From: SHVZ01 sp041906305
GTDB lineage: Bacteria > Pseudomonadota > Alphaproteobacteria > SHVZ01
Assembly: GCA_041906305.1 (NCBI GenBank)
Contig: JAYRJL010000002.1
Span: 124,001 to 188,000 of the forward strand
Length of the DNA stretch: 64,000 nucleotides
Direction of reading: 5' to 3'
Both the position numbers and the translations under genes were made by a program. Below, piece by piece: positions 8,919-16,256 of this stretch (positions within the stretch are counted from its first letter, which is position 1; each line of letters begins with the position of its first letter). The notes under the pieces are model-generated. The model was given only the letters and a program-made list of their open reading frames with translations. It was not told the origin of the DNA and did no database searches.

Positions 8919-10999
8919 GCGCCGGCCCCGTGGCCGAAGGCGGAGGCGGCATCGATCGAGTCGATCAAGGTGTCCCGGGCGAGATCGCGCTTCGAGAGAA
9001 TGGCGAAGGCTCCAGCGAGTCGATGACGATCACTATCGTCGAGGACAGCCGATGTCAGCATGATGACTGGAATTCGCCGTACCGGGTCGCCTTGGAGCTG
9101 GGAAAGCATCGCATAGCCGTCACTCTCCGGAAAGTGCAGATCAAGGAGCACGACGTCCGGAGCGTCGCGACCGATCGCCGCCAAGCCCTCTTCAACGCTC
9201 GCCGCCTGTCGGAGATGCCGGCCGGTGCCGAACAACATCTGCTGAACCGCATAGCGGGCAGTCTCGTCGTCGTCCACATGAAGGACGTTGAGGGCCGGCT
9301 TCCGGTTCAGGAGCCGCAGCAGCGATCGCACGAGGTTGCGCCGATCTACGGGCTTTCTCACAAATGCTTCCGCACCCAGCTGGAGCGCATGCTCCTCGTC
9401 ATCGGTCGCGGTCATGACGAGCACCGGAATCTGAGCCATCTCGGGCGACGACTTGATCTCCTTGAGAAAGGTCCAGGCCTCACCTTCTTCGAAGCGGATG
9501 TCGAGGACGATCGCAGCAGGCGCCTGGGCGGCGATCGAGGCCCGCGCCTCCGCCAGGCTGCGTGCCTGCCGGCTCCGGATCGAGGCCGCGTCCAGCAGGC
9601 TGACGGCGACCAGCAGGTCCGCCTGCTCGTCCTCGACCACGAGAACCGGCGACTGCTTCGTCAGCTCGGCCGCCTGCTCGGTCACGATGTCGGGCGTCTC
9701 GGTCAAGCCGTCGGGCAGGATCAGGGAAAAAGTCGAGCCCTTTCCCGGTTCGCTGGTCACTTCGATGTGACCGCCGATCAACTCGGCCAGCTTCTTCGAC
9801 AGCGGCAGTCCCAGCCCCGTGCCGCGGACGCGGCGCTGGCGTGGACCGTCGACCTGGACGAAATCGTCGAAAATGCGCTCGATATCCTGGTGGGCGATGC
9901 CGATGCCGGTATCGCGGACATCGAACCGGATGACACCGGGCTTGGGCACGCTGACGCTCAGGCGGATCTCGCCTTGCTCGGTGAACTTGACCGCATTCGA
10001 GAGGAAGTTCCTCAGGATCTGGGAAAGCTTGCCCTCGTCCGAGACGATGGTGAGCCCGTCGGGGTCCTCGATCACCAGCGAGACGTCGCCGATCACCAGG
10101 GGCCGGAACATGCCGCGCAATGCACTGGTCAGGTCGGACACGTTGAACTGGGCACGGTGAACCTCGATCTTGCCGGACTCGACCTTGGCCAGATCGAGAA
10201 GATCGTTGACCAGGCCGCTCAGGGATTCCGCGGCACGGCGGACATAGACGACCTGGCGACGCTGCTCGGTCGAAAGCTTTCCGTCCGTCTCGTCCAGCAG
10301 GAGGCTCGAGAGAGCGAGGATGGCATTCAGGGGCGTCCGGAACTCGTGGCTCATGTCGGAGAGGAACCGCGACTTGAGTTCGTCCGCGCGCCTCAGGCTC
10401 GCCGCCTTCTCGTCCAGCTCGGCGTAGAGGGCGACGACGCCGCGATTGGTTTCCTGCAGTTCCTGGTTCAGCTGCTGGACCGCGTCGGTCTGGCGCTTGT
10501 TGTCGGCGAGGGACTGCATGAGCTCGCGGTTCTGACGCGCGAGTTCCTCGATCGGATTGCTCGACTCGCCTTCGACGACGGCGGCGATGCGCGCCATCAC
10601 CTTCGTGGTGACGGCAGGAGCCGTCCGGGGGAAGCGCTTGGTCAGACGAACGATCCAGCCGGCGTCCGTCGCCTCGATGTCGACCTTGTCCATCAGGCGC
10701 CGGGGCCCCAGGAATCCTTGGTCGCGGTCCTCCGACCGGTCGTGCTGTGCGCTCTTCCCGGCATCGGTCACGGACACGATCAGGAGCTGCGGCTTGGTCC
10801 GGCGTTCCAATGCGAATTCGATGCTGCCGCCATGCGCGTATTCCAACGCGCTCCGCGCCGTCTCCGAGACGGCGGTGGCGATGCGCACCTGGTCCTGGCT
10901 CTCGAACCCGAGAAGGCTGGCGACCCGGCGTGCCTGCTGGCGCGCGCGGACGACGTCGCCTTCGTCGGCGACGCGAGTGGCCAGTACCAGCTCGCTCAT
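8915..10999 (-). CDS. hybrid histidine kinase with N-terminal RsbT-like ATPase domain and two receivers
   Basis: This 694-residue cytosolic protein has several domains. Residues about 1-125 resemble the RsbT/anti-sigma HATPase fold (IATAVSETAR N-box-like), but the nucleotide loops look degenerate. A coiled-coil segment follows (about 150-210). The HisKA domain carries His218 (SDMSHEFRTPLN) and leads into a HATPase domain (NFLSNAVKFTEQG; RGTGLGLPLSKKLAELIGG). Two C-terminal receiver domains follow (about 455-570, IVLDIRF; about 575-690, LLDLHFPESDG). There is no membrane segment. It overlaps both flanking genes by 4 nt. The RsbT-like head suggests that it senses the state of the stressosome; that coupling is inference. 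Confidence 0.88.
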   Translation of the reverse strand: MSELVLATRVADEGDVVRARQQARRVASLLGFESQDQVRIATAVSETARSALEYAHGGSIEFALERRTKPQLLIVSVTDAGKSAQHDRSEDRDQGFLGPRRLMDKVDIEATDAGWIVRLTKRFPRTAPAVTTKVMARIAAVVEGESSNPIEELARQNRELMQSLADNKRQTDAVQQLNQELQETNRGVVALYAELDEKAASLRRADELKSRFLSDMSHEFRTPLNAILALSSLLLDETDGKLSTEQRRQVVYVRRAAESLSGLVNDLLDLAKVESGKIEVHRAQFNVSDLTSALRGMFRPLVIGDVSLVIEDPDGLTIVSDEGKLSQILRNFLSNAVKFTEQGEIRLSVSVPKPGVIRFDVRDTGIGIAHQDIERIFDDFVQVDGPRQRRVRGTGLGLPLSKKLAELIGGHIEVTSEPGKGSTFSLILPDGLTETPDIVTEQAAELTKQSPVLVVEDEQADLLVAVSLLDAASIRSRQARSLAEARASIAAQAPAAIVLDIRFEEGEAWTFLKEIKSSPEMAQIPVLVMTATDDEEHALQLGAEAFVRKPVDRRNLVRSLLRLLNRKPALNVLHVDDDETARYAVQQMLFGTGRHLRQAASVEEGLAAIGRDAPDVVLLDLHFPESDGYAMLSQLQGDPVRRIPVIMLTSAVLDDSDRHRLAGAFAILSKRDLARDTLIDSIDAASAFGHGAGA

Positions 11000-11985
11000 G
11001 CCCGTCCCCGCGCCACGACGATACCCGCGTCGTCGCGCCCACGCGCGTCACTGCGCCAGAGCTGCGCGGCGATGACGGTAGGATGGGCGAGGCCGCGCTC
11101 GATCAGCGCCATCGGGTGCCAGCGGGTGCCGATCCCGTCGGAATGCAGGAGCACCGTCGGGCCATCGGTGAACGGATAGTCGAACTGCTGCACCCGCCGC
11201 ATCGTGTGCCCGACGATGCCGTTGTGCGACACCATGTTCCGCGCCTTGCCGCCCGAGACCAGGACGCCCGAGATGTTGCCGACGCCCATGAAGTGGACGG
11301 CCTTGTCCTGGAGGTCGATGTGCGCGACGGCGATCGCCGCGCCGCGGGTCGGCTTGAGTTCCCGGTCCAGGGCCTGGAACAGATTCACCAGATCGTCCGT
11401 GCTTCTCCGATGGAAGCATTCGACTGCCGCGTCAGCGGCCACGGCGGCATCGATGCCGTGACCGAGGCCGTCGATCATGATGATCGCGAGTCCCTGCCCC
11501 TTGGCCGCGAACGCGAAGGCGTCGCCGCATCCGTCGGGCGCGATCGCCGCGGTCAGGCCACCCACCGCCATCGGCAAGGGCGGCGCCGCGCTGCCGTTGC
11601 GGACCTGGGCGACCATGATCGTCCCCTCGCCCGGGCGCGAGTCGATGGTCAGGAGATCGGCGATGCGCTTCATCGCGCCCAGTCCCTGGCCGGGCGTGCC
11701 GCGGGTCGAGACGCCGTCCACCATGGAATTCGCGAGATTGGCCATGCCGGGCCCCCGGTCGACCGCCAGCATCTCGATGCCGTGCCCCTCGGCCGGATCG
11801 AGACGGCGGACGAAGAACGCTCCGGAGCTGGCATGGCGGGCGAGATTGGTCGCGGCTTCGGTCGCCACCAGGGCGGCGCGCCCGGCATCCTCTTCGTTGA
11901 GACCCGCGGACTCCGCCGCCTCGCGGGCCGAGCGCCTGGCGACGCCGACATCGGAGTCGTGCTCGATGCGGATCACTATTTCCAT
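10996..11985 (-). CDS. RsbT-like ATPase fused to SpoIIE/RsbX-type PP2C phosphatase
   Basis: This is a 329-residue fusion. The N-terminal domain (about 1-135) is a GHKL/RsbT-type ATPase with N-box-like ATEAATNLARH, G1 DRGPGM and G2 GTPGQGLGAMKR. The C-terminal domain (about 140-329) resembles RsbX/SpoIIE PP2C phosphatases: IIMIDGLGHGIDAA is the metal-binding Asp-Gly motif and LLHSDGIGTRW is the second acidic motif. In stressosome systems RsbX removes the phosphates placed on RsbR and RsbS by RsbT and so resets the complex. That is the likely role here, with the ATPase domain possibly acting as a second kinase or as a docking module. The gene overlaps rsbT upstream by 10 nt and the hybrid kinase downstream by 4 nt. 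Confidence 0.88.
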   Translation of the reverse strand: MEIVIRIEHDSDVGVARRSAREAAESAGLNEEDAGRAALVATEAATNLARHASSGAFFVRRLDPAEGHGIEMLAVDRGPGMANLANSMVDGVSTRGTPGQGLGAMKRIADLLTIDSRPGEGTIMVAQVRNGSAAPPLPMAVGGLTAAIAPDGCGDAFAFAAKGQGLAIIMIDGLGHGIDAAVAADAAVECFHRRSTDDLVNLFQALDRELKPTRGAAIAVAHIDLQDKAVHFMGVGNISGVLVSGGKARNMVSHNGIVGHTMRRVQQFDYPFTDGPTVLLHSDGIGTRWHPMALIERGLAHPTVIAAQLWRSDARGRDDAGIVVARGRA

Positions 11986-12383
11986 CTCGCCAGCATGATC
12001 GTCGTGCCGGCCCCCACCTTGCTCTCGATCCTGAACTCGTTGACCAGCCGCTTGGCGCCGCCGAGCCCAAGTCCCAGACCACCGCCGGTGGTGAAGTTGT
12101 CGCGCAACGCCTGCTCGATATCCGGGATTCCGGGTCCCTGATCGCGGAACGTCAGCCGAACGCCGTTCTTCTTCGGCTCGGCAACCATCTCGATCTCGAC
12201 GTCGCCGCCGCCGCCGTAGTCGAGCGTATTGCGGGCGATCTCGCTCGCCGCGGTGATGACCTTCGTCTGATCGACGATGGTCAGCCCGGCGGCCTGCGCC
12301 CGGGTCCTCACCAGCTGCCGGACGCGGACGATGTCCTCGGGCGTCCGGATCTCGATGCGCTCAGTCGGAGTCTGTGTCGACAT
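11976..12383 (-). CDS. rsbT: RsbT serine/threonine kinase (stressosome)
   Basis: This is a 135-residue single-domain GHKL kinase matching RsbT in length and motifs: N-box EIARNTLDYGGGG (about 48-60), G1 DQGPGIPD and G2 GGGLGLGLGGAKRL. In Bacillus-type stressosomes RsbT is held on the RsbR/RsbS core. On stress it phosphorylates RsbS and RsbR, is released, and activates a downstream partner. No RsbU phosphatase is encoded nearby, so the partner here is probably a protein of the downstream signalling genes. The start overlaps the end of rsbS by 23 nt, which implies strong translational coupling and controlled stoichiometry. Confidence 0.93.
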   Translation of the reverse strand: MSTQTPTERIEIRTPEDIVRVRQLVRTRAQAAGLTIVDQTKVITAASEIARNTLDYGGGGDVEIEMVAEPKKNGVRLTFRDQGPGIPDIEQALRDNFTTGGGLGLGLGGAKRLVNEFRIESKVGAGTTIMLARWK

Positions 12384-12756
12384 CGGCGGCCGAATGTTCT
12401 TCCTCGATGCTCGCCCGGATCAGGTCCATGCCGCGTTCGACGTTGAGCGCGGTCTTGACGCCCGGGAGGTCCAGCCCGAGCTCGACCAGCGTGATCGCGA
12501 CCGCCGGACGCATGCCGACGACGACGGTGACCGCGTCCAGGATCTTCGCCATGGCGGCGATGTTGTTCAGCACGCGCCCCATGAACGAGTCGACGATCTC
12601 GAGTGCCGAGATGTCGATCAGGACGCCACGCGCCCTTTCCTTCACCAGGCGCGAGGTCAGATCGTCCTGTAGCGTCATCGCCAGCTGGTCGTGCATGTCG
12701 ACCTGGATGGTGACCAGCAGCGAACGGCCGAATTTGAGGATCGGAATCCTATCCAT
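12361..12756 (-). CDS. rsbS: RsbS STAS-domain stressosome scaffold
   Basis: This is a 131-residue single STAS-domain protein. The segment DISALEIVDSFMGR contains Ser57, which aligns with the phosphorylated Ser59 of Bacillus subtilis RsbS (its VDSF context is conserved). Another conserved stretch is GMRPAVAITLVELG. RsbS co-assembles with RsbR into the stressosome core and binds RsbT until Ser57 is phosphorylated. It overlaps rsbR by 8 nt upstream and rsbT by 23 nt downstream. Its acidic C-terminal tail (EEEHSAADVDTDSD) is unremarkable. Confidence 0.94.
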   Translation of the reverse strand: MDRIPILKFGRSLLVTIQVDMHDQLAMTLQDDLTSRLVKERARGVLIDISALEIVDSFMGRVLNNIAAMAKILDAVTVVVGMRPAVAITLVELGLDLPGVKTALNVERGMDLIRASIEEEHSAADVDTDSD

Positions 12757-13630
12757 TGGCGTCGGCGTCGCCTTGCTTGGACTGAGCCTTCCTGGCCGTC
12801 ACCACCTGGCCCACGCGGCGGAGCGCCAGCGCGAACGCGTCGCGCATCGTCGCCTTGGTCGCCACGTCGAGCGAGACGCCGAGGTGCACGATGGTCTGGG
12901 CGATCTGCGGCCGGATGCCGCTGATGATGCAGTCCGCGCCCATCAGGCGTGCGGCGGACACCGTCTTCAGCAAGTGCTGGGCGACAAGGGTGTCGACCGT
13001 CGGCACGCCGGTGATGTCGATGATCGCGATCTCCGCGCCCTCGTCGACGATCGCCTGCAGCAGCGACTCCATCACCGACTGGGTGCGGGCGCTGTCGAGC
13101 GTGCCGATGACCGGAAGAGCCAGCACGCGGTCCCAGAGCTTGACCACCGGGGTCGACAGCTCCAGCAGGTCCTGCTGCTGGCGGCGGATCATCTCCTCGC
13201 GGCTCTCCATGAAGACCTCGACCGAGTAGAGGCCGAGCCTGTCGAGGAGCAGGCTGACGACCCAGAGGTCGGCGGCGAGCTTGCCGGGATCCTTGGATCC
13301 GGCGACCAGACGATCGAACAGCGCCTGCTTCAGCGAAAAGACGAAGGTGGCGGTTTCAGACGGCGTGAGCCCGACCTTGGCGCGGGACCGGGAGAGGTCC
13401 CCCAGAAGGGCCCGGGCTTCGCTCCAGGCGCTGCCGGAAATGTCGTTCTGGTTCGCCGCGAGCCCCGAGGCGAAGGCTTCGAGGAACCGACCGGATTCAT
13501 CACGAAGGTCCGCCGCACTGACGACATCGGAGACCTTGGTCTGCGTCACTTGGTGGCGCAGCCAGTCCTCGAGGATCTGAGCCCGGTTCGACCGGATCAC
13601 GTCGTCAAGATTCTTTGATCGTTCGACCAT
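12749..13630 (-). CDS. rsbR: RsbR-type stressosome sensor/scaffold
   Basis: This 293-residue protein has a helical N-terminal domain of the RsbRD_N type (about 1-150) and a C-terminal STAS domain (about 160-285). Both regulatory threonines of RsbR proteins are present: Thr214 in GVPTVDTLVAQ and Thr246 in GIRPQIAQTIV, equivalent to Thr171 and Thr205 of B. subtilis RsbRA. The N-terminal domain projects from the stressosome core and should be the sensory part. It shows no heme- or flavin-binding motif I can recognise, so the signal is unknown. It is the first gene of the operon and has a good ribosome-binding site (GAGGAG, 8 nt before ATG). Confidence 0.93.
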   Translation of the reverse strand: MVERSKNLDDVIRSNRAQILEDWLRHQVTQTKVSDVVSAADLRDESGRFLEAFASGLAANQNDISGSAWSEARALLGDLSRSRAKVGLTPSETATFVFSLKQALFDRLVAGSKDPGKLAADLWVVSLLLDRLGLYSVEVFMESREEMIRRQQQDLLELSTPVVKLWDRVLALPVIGTLDSARTQSVMESLLQAIVDEGAEIAIIDITGVPTVDTLVAQHLLKTVSAARLMGADCIISGIRPQIAQTIVHLGVSLDVATKATMRDAFALALRRVGQVVTARKAQSKQGDADANG

Positions 13631-13968
13631 GGCGTCTCCTCTACACGCTCAAGTTACAAGGCACGGCGGCGCGCGGAGCGCCAGCGACGGCCTCCTGGAA
13701 AGCTCGCGGAATATCGGAGCACGACGCGCGCTTCGGGTCTCCCCGCCAACGAACGTCGCCAGACAAAGGATACAGGGCCACTACTAAGGTTAATTCTAAG
13801 AGGAACATGCGGTAACGGGCAACTAGTCCGCGAAGGAACGGTACCTGAATACTCGGAGCGGTATCTGGTTCCCAACAGGCATGCTCAAAGGCGCAAAAAA
13901 TCGATATGCCACTTTTGGTGGCTTTTGATTGAATTCCGCCCGATCGGCGCGGGGCGTACGACTCGCCC
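13631..13968. other. intergenic region upstream of the stressosome operon
   Basis: About 340 nt lie between the rsbR start and the decayed phosphotriesterase-like gene. I see no convincing coding sequence on either strand. The stretch is less GC-rich around 13760-13930 than its surroundings and must hold the promoter for the leftward rsbR operon, but I could not fix a clear -35/-10 pair. Confidence 0.5.
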
Positions 13969-14429
13969 TCAGGAGAAGGTCAGAAGCCGCTTCGGATTCT
14001 CGACCAGGATCGTCTGGATCTCGGCGTGCCCCTAGCCGTGGCCGTTGAAATTGACCAGCCGGGTCCGGAAGCAGATGTCGTGGCTGATCGCGATGCGCTC
14101 GAGATGGCCGGCGTCGATCAGAATCCTGAGAAGCTCGAGACGAACCGCGTCGTTCGGCAGGTCGATGCCGGTGTTCAGCTTGTAGAAGGCCTGCTCCAGG
14201 CCGAAGAGGTCGAGCTCGACAGACCACGTCGTCGAGCAGCATGTTCCTCGGCGAATAGGTCTCGCCGTAGTTCATGCCGAGGATGTTCTTGAATGTGAGC
14301 TCGGGTCCGAGGCCGTTCTTGGTCCGGATCTCCGGCGTGCGGAAATCCTAGAGCACGTGCTCGCGCATCAGGGTCTGGCCGAGCTCGCTCGGATCGATGA
14401 GGCCGCGGACGGTCTGGACCTTGCCCCTA
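13969..14429 (-). pseudogene. decayed phosphotriesterase-family (amidohydrolase) gene
   Basis: Read on the minus strand, this stretch encodes fragments of a phosphotriesterase-related metal hydrolase. The first is an N-terminal VQTVRGLIDPSELGQTLMRE segment, followed by an in-frame TAG at 14348-14350. A segment with LTFKNILGMNYGETYSP follows, with a frameshift near 14220. A middle/C-terminal segment with LIDAGHLERIAISHDICF comes next, then a second TAG at 14032-14034, and the typical end EIQTILVENPKRLLTF. Two stops, one frameshift and a total of about 150 codons against the usual 320-350 show loss of the metal-site core. No start codon is preserved in the N-terminal frame. It is clearly non-functional. 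Confidence 0.82.
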
Positions 14430-14499
14430 AGATCGCTGCGCGAAAGCCGTGTAGGGCCATCGCACTCTCTCCTGCCGCGACGTAACGGAACGACGACGG

Positions 14500-14823
14500 C
14501 TAGCGGACGACGAGACGCGGAACTTTGCCGTCCATCGTGGCCAACGGCTTGAACATCGCCTCGATCGCGGCGACCGTGTTCTTGTTGGCGTTGAGCTTTT
14601 GCGCCTGGGTCACCGCGTCGACCCGGATCGACTGGCGCCGGTCGGGCGGCAGCTTGTCGAATTCGGTGCGGGCGGAATCCAGCGCCTGGGGCGAGCCGAC
14701 GCTGACCACCCGGGTGAGCTTCAGGTAGACGATCGATCCGGTGCCGACGACGCGCGCCGTCGAGTCCGCGAGGATCTCGACCGCTTTGACGGTGGTCTTA
14801 TCGAGCTGCATGTCGGGCGGCAT
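14500..14823 (-). CDS. hypothetical protein, about 107 aa
   Basis: This is a short reading frame 43 nt downstream of the aminotransferase on the same strand. From the ATG at 14823 it gives 107 residues; a TTG nine codons upstream is an alternative start. I do not recognise the family. The sequence is mixed alpha/beta in character, Lys- and Val-rich, with no signal peptide or membrane segment. It includes a central SARTEFDKLPPDRRQSIRVD stretch and ends KVPRLVVR. Codon use resembles the neighbours. It may be co-transcribed with the aminotransferase, but the ribosome-binding site is weak, so it could be spurious. Confidence 0.5.
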   Translation of the reverse strand: MPPDMQLDKTTVKAVEILADSTARVVGTGSIVYLKLTRVVSVGSPQALDSARTEFDKLPPDRRQSIRVDAVTQAQKLNANKNTVAAIEAMFKPLATMDGKVPRLVVR

Positions 14824-14866
14824 ATTGGCGCCTGAGGTTGGGGTACGCAACCGTCACTTGCGATTG

Positions 14867-16033
14867 CTAGCCCTTGAAGTGTTTCAGCAATCTTTCAAGG
14901 GCGGCATCCAAGACTTCGTCCTTCTTGCAAAAGCAAAAACGGGCGAAGTCTCGCGGCGGTTCCGCCGGCGTAAAGAAAGCGCTGACCGGAACCGCCGTCA
15001 CCTTGGCCTCGACTGTGATGTGGCGGCAGAAATCCTCGTCGGTACCGTTGAATCCCAGCGGTCGGAAGTCGGCGGTAATGAAATAGGTGCCCTGGCTCGG
15101 CAGCACGCCGAATCCGACCTCGGCGAGTCCCTTGGCGAAGCGGTCGCGCTTGGCCTGCATATCGCCGACCAGGTCGCGATAGTACTCGTCGCCGAGGTCG
15201 AGCCCCGCCGCGACAGCGCGCTGCAGGTTCGGCGGTGTGGTGAAGACCAGGAACTGGTGCGTCTTGGTGACGGCGCGCAGGAGCTCGGGCGCCGCGGTGA
15301 CGTATCCCACCTTCCATCCGGTCAGCGAGAAGGTCTTGCCGGCCGATCCGATCCGAAGGCACCGTTCCCGCATGCCCGGCAGCGAGATCAGCGGGATGAA
15401 GGGTGGCGCATCTGAGAAGGCGATGTGCTCGTAGACCTCGTCGCAGACCGCGACAGCGTCGTGCTTGAGCACAAGGTCCGCGACCAGCTGGAGCTCGGCA
15501 CGGGTGAAAACCTTGGCCGCGGGGTTCAGCGGGTTGTTCAGCAGCACGAGCTTGGTGCGGTCGGAGAAGGCCGCACGGAGAGCCTTCTCGTCGATCTTCC
15601 ACTCCGGCGGCGAGATCCGCACCAGCTTCGGAATGCCGCCGGCGCGGCGCACGATCGGCAGATAGGAGTCGTAGAGCGGTTCGAACAGCACGACCTCGTC
15701 GCCGGGCTCGATCAGGCCGAAGAGGCATGCGGCCAGCGCCTCGGTGGCGCCGGAGGTCACGATCACCTCCGACTGCCAGTCGATGTCCAGACCGTGGAAG
15801 CGCTTGTCGTGGCGCGCGACGGCCTGGCGCAGATCGGGCACGCCCATCATCGGCGGGTACTGGTTCGGCCGGTCGTCGAGGAAAGCCTGTGCGGCCTTGA
15901 CCACCTCGGGATGCCCGTTTCCGTCCGGAAACCCCTGTCCGAGGTTGATCGAGCCATGTTCCATGGCGAGGCGGGACATGACCTCGAACACGGTCGTCCC
16001 GTAGCTGGACATCACCGAATTGGCGGGCTTCAC
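14867..16033 (-). CDS. PLP-dependent class I/II aminotransferase
   Basis: This is a 388-residue fold-type I aminotransferase. The N-terminal substrate segment reads INLGQGFPDGNG, as in kynurenine/methionine-type transaminases (YbdL/KAT-like). NNPLNPAAKVF is near 166-176, DEVYEHIAF near 198-206, and the PLP lysine is Lys233 in SAGKTFSLTGWKVGY. It transfers an amino group from an aromatic or sulfur amino acid to a 2-oxo acid. The exact substrate is not readable. It is transcribed divergently from the large hybrid kinase, with 223 nt between the start codons. Confidence 0.9.
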   Translation of the reverse strand: MKPANSVMSSYGTTVFEVMSRLAMEHGSINLGQGFPDGNGHPEVVKAAQAFLDDRPNQYPPMMGVPDLRQAVARHDKRFHGLDIDWQSEVIVTSGATEALAACLFGLIEPGDEVVLFEPLYDSYLPIVRRAGGIPKLVRISPPEWKIDEKALRAAFSDRTKLVLLNNPLNPAAKVFTRAELQLVADLVLKHDAVAVCDEVYEHIAFSDAPPFIPLISLPGMRERCLRIGSAGKTFSLTGWKVGYVTAAPELLRAVTKTHQFLVFTTPPNLQRAVAAGLDLGDEYYRDLVGDMQAKRDRFAKGLAEVGFGVLPSQGTYFITADFRPLGFNGTDEDFCRHITVEAKVTAVPVSAFFTPAEPPRDFARFCFCKKDEVLDAALERLLKHFKG

Positions 16034-16256
16034 GGCTCTGCTCGGTCTGGTTGGGAGGCATGGTGTCTAGCATGGGCCAAATCGGTTCGTCGATGCGGCG
16101 GTCGACCGGCCTTGCGCAACCCTGATGCACGGGGCTCGACGCTCGCGCTAGTATGGTTTCGGAACGAGGATCTCCGGGGGAGGTCTTGAGGGACATCGAC
16201 GTCGCGAACGCCGCCGCCGACAGGAACCGCCCACGCTCCGTCACGGGTCAAGTCCC

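Noticed and set aside
4963..8952. A 1329-codon open frame on the minus strand opposite the ATPase and acyl-CoA ligase genes
   Set aside because: It is an antisense shadow in high-GC DNA: low-complexity Arg/Ala/Gly/Asp composition with no motif, opposite two clearly conserved plus-strand genes.
8930..11179. A 749-codon plus-strand open frame opposite the hybrid kinase
   Set aside because: It is an antisense shadow of the HisKA/HATPase/receiver gene, with shadow-like composition and no motif.
13823..14275. A 150-codon minus-strand protein gene
   Set aside because: It is an artificial frame running across a frameshifted phosphotriesterase remnant; recognisable family sequence continues in the adjacent frame.
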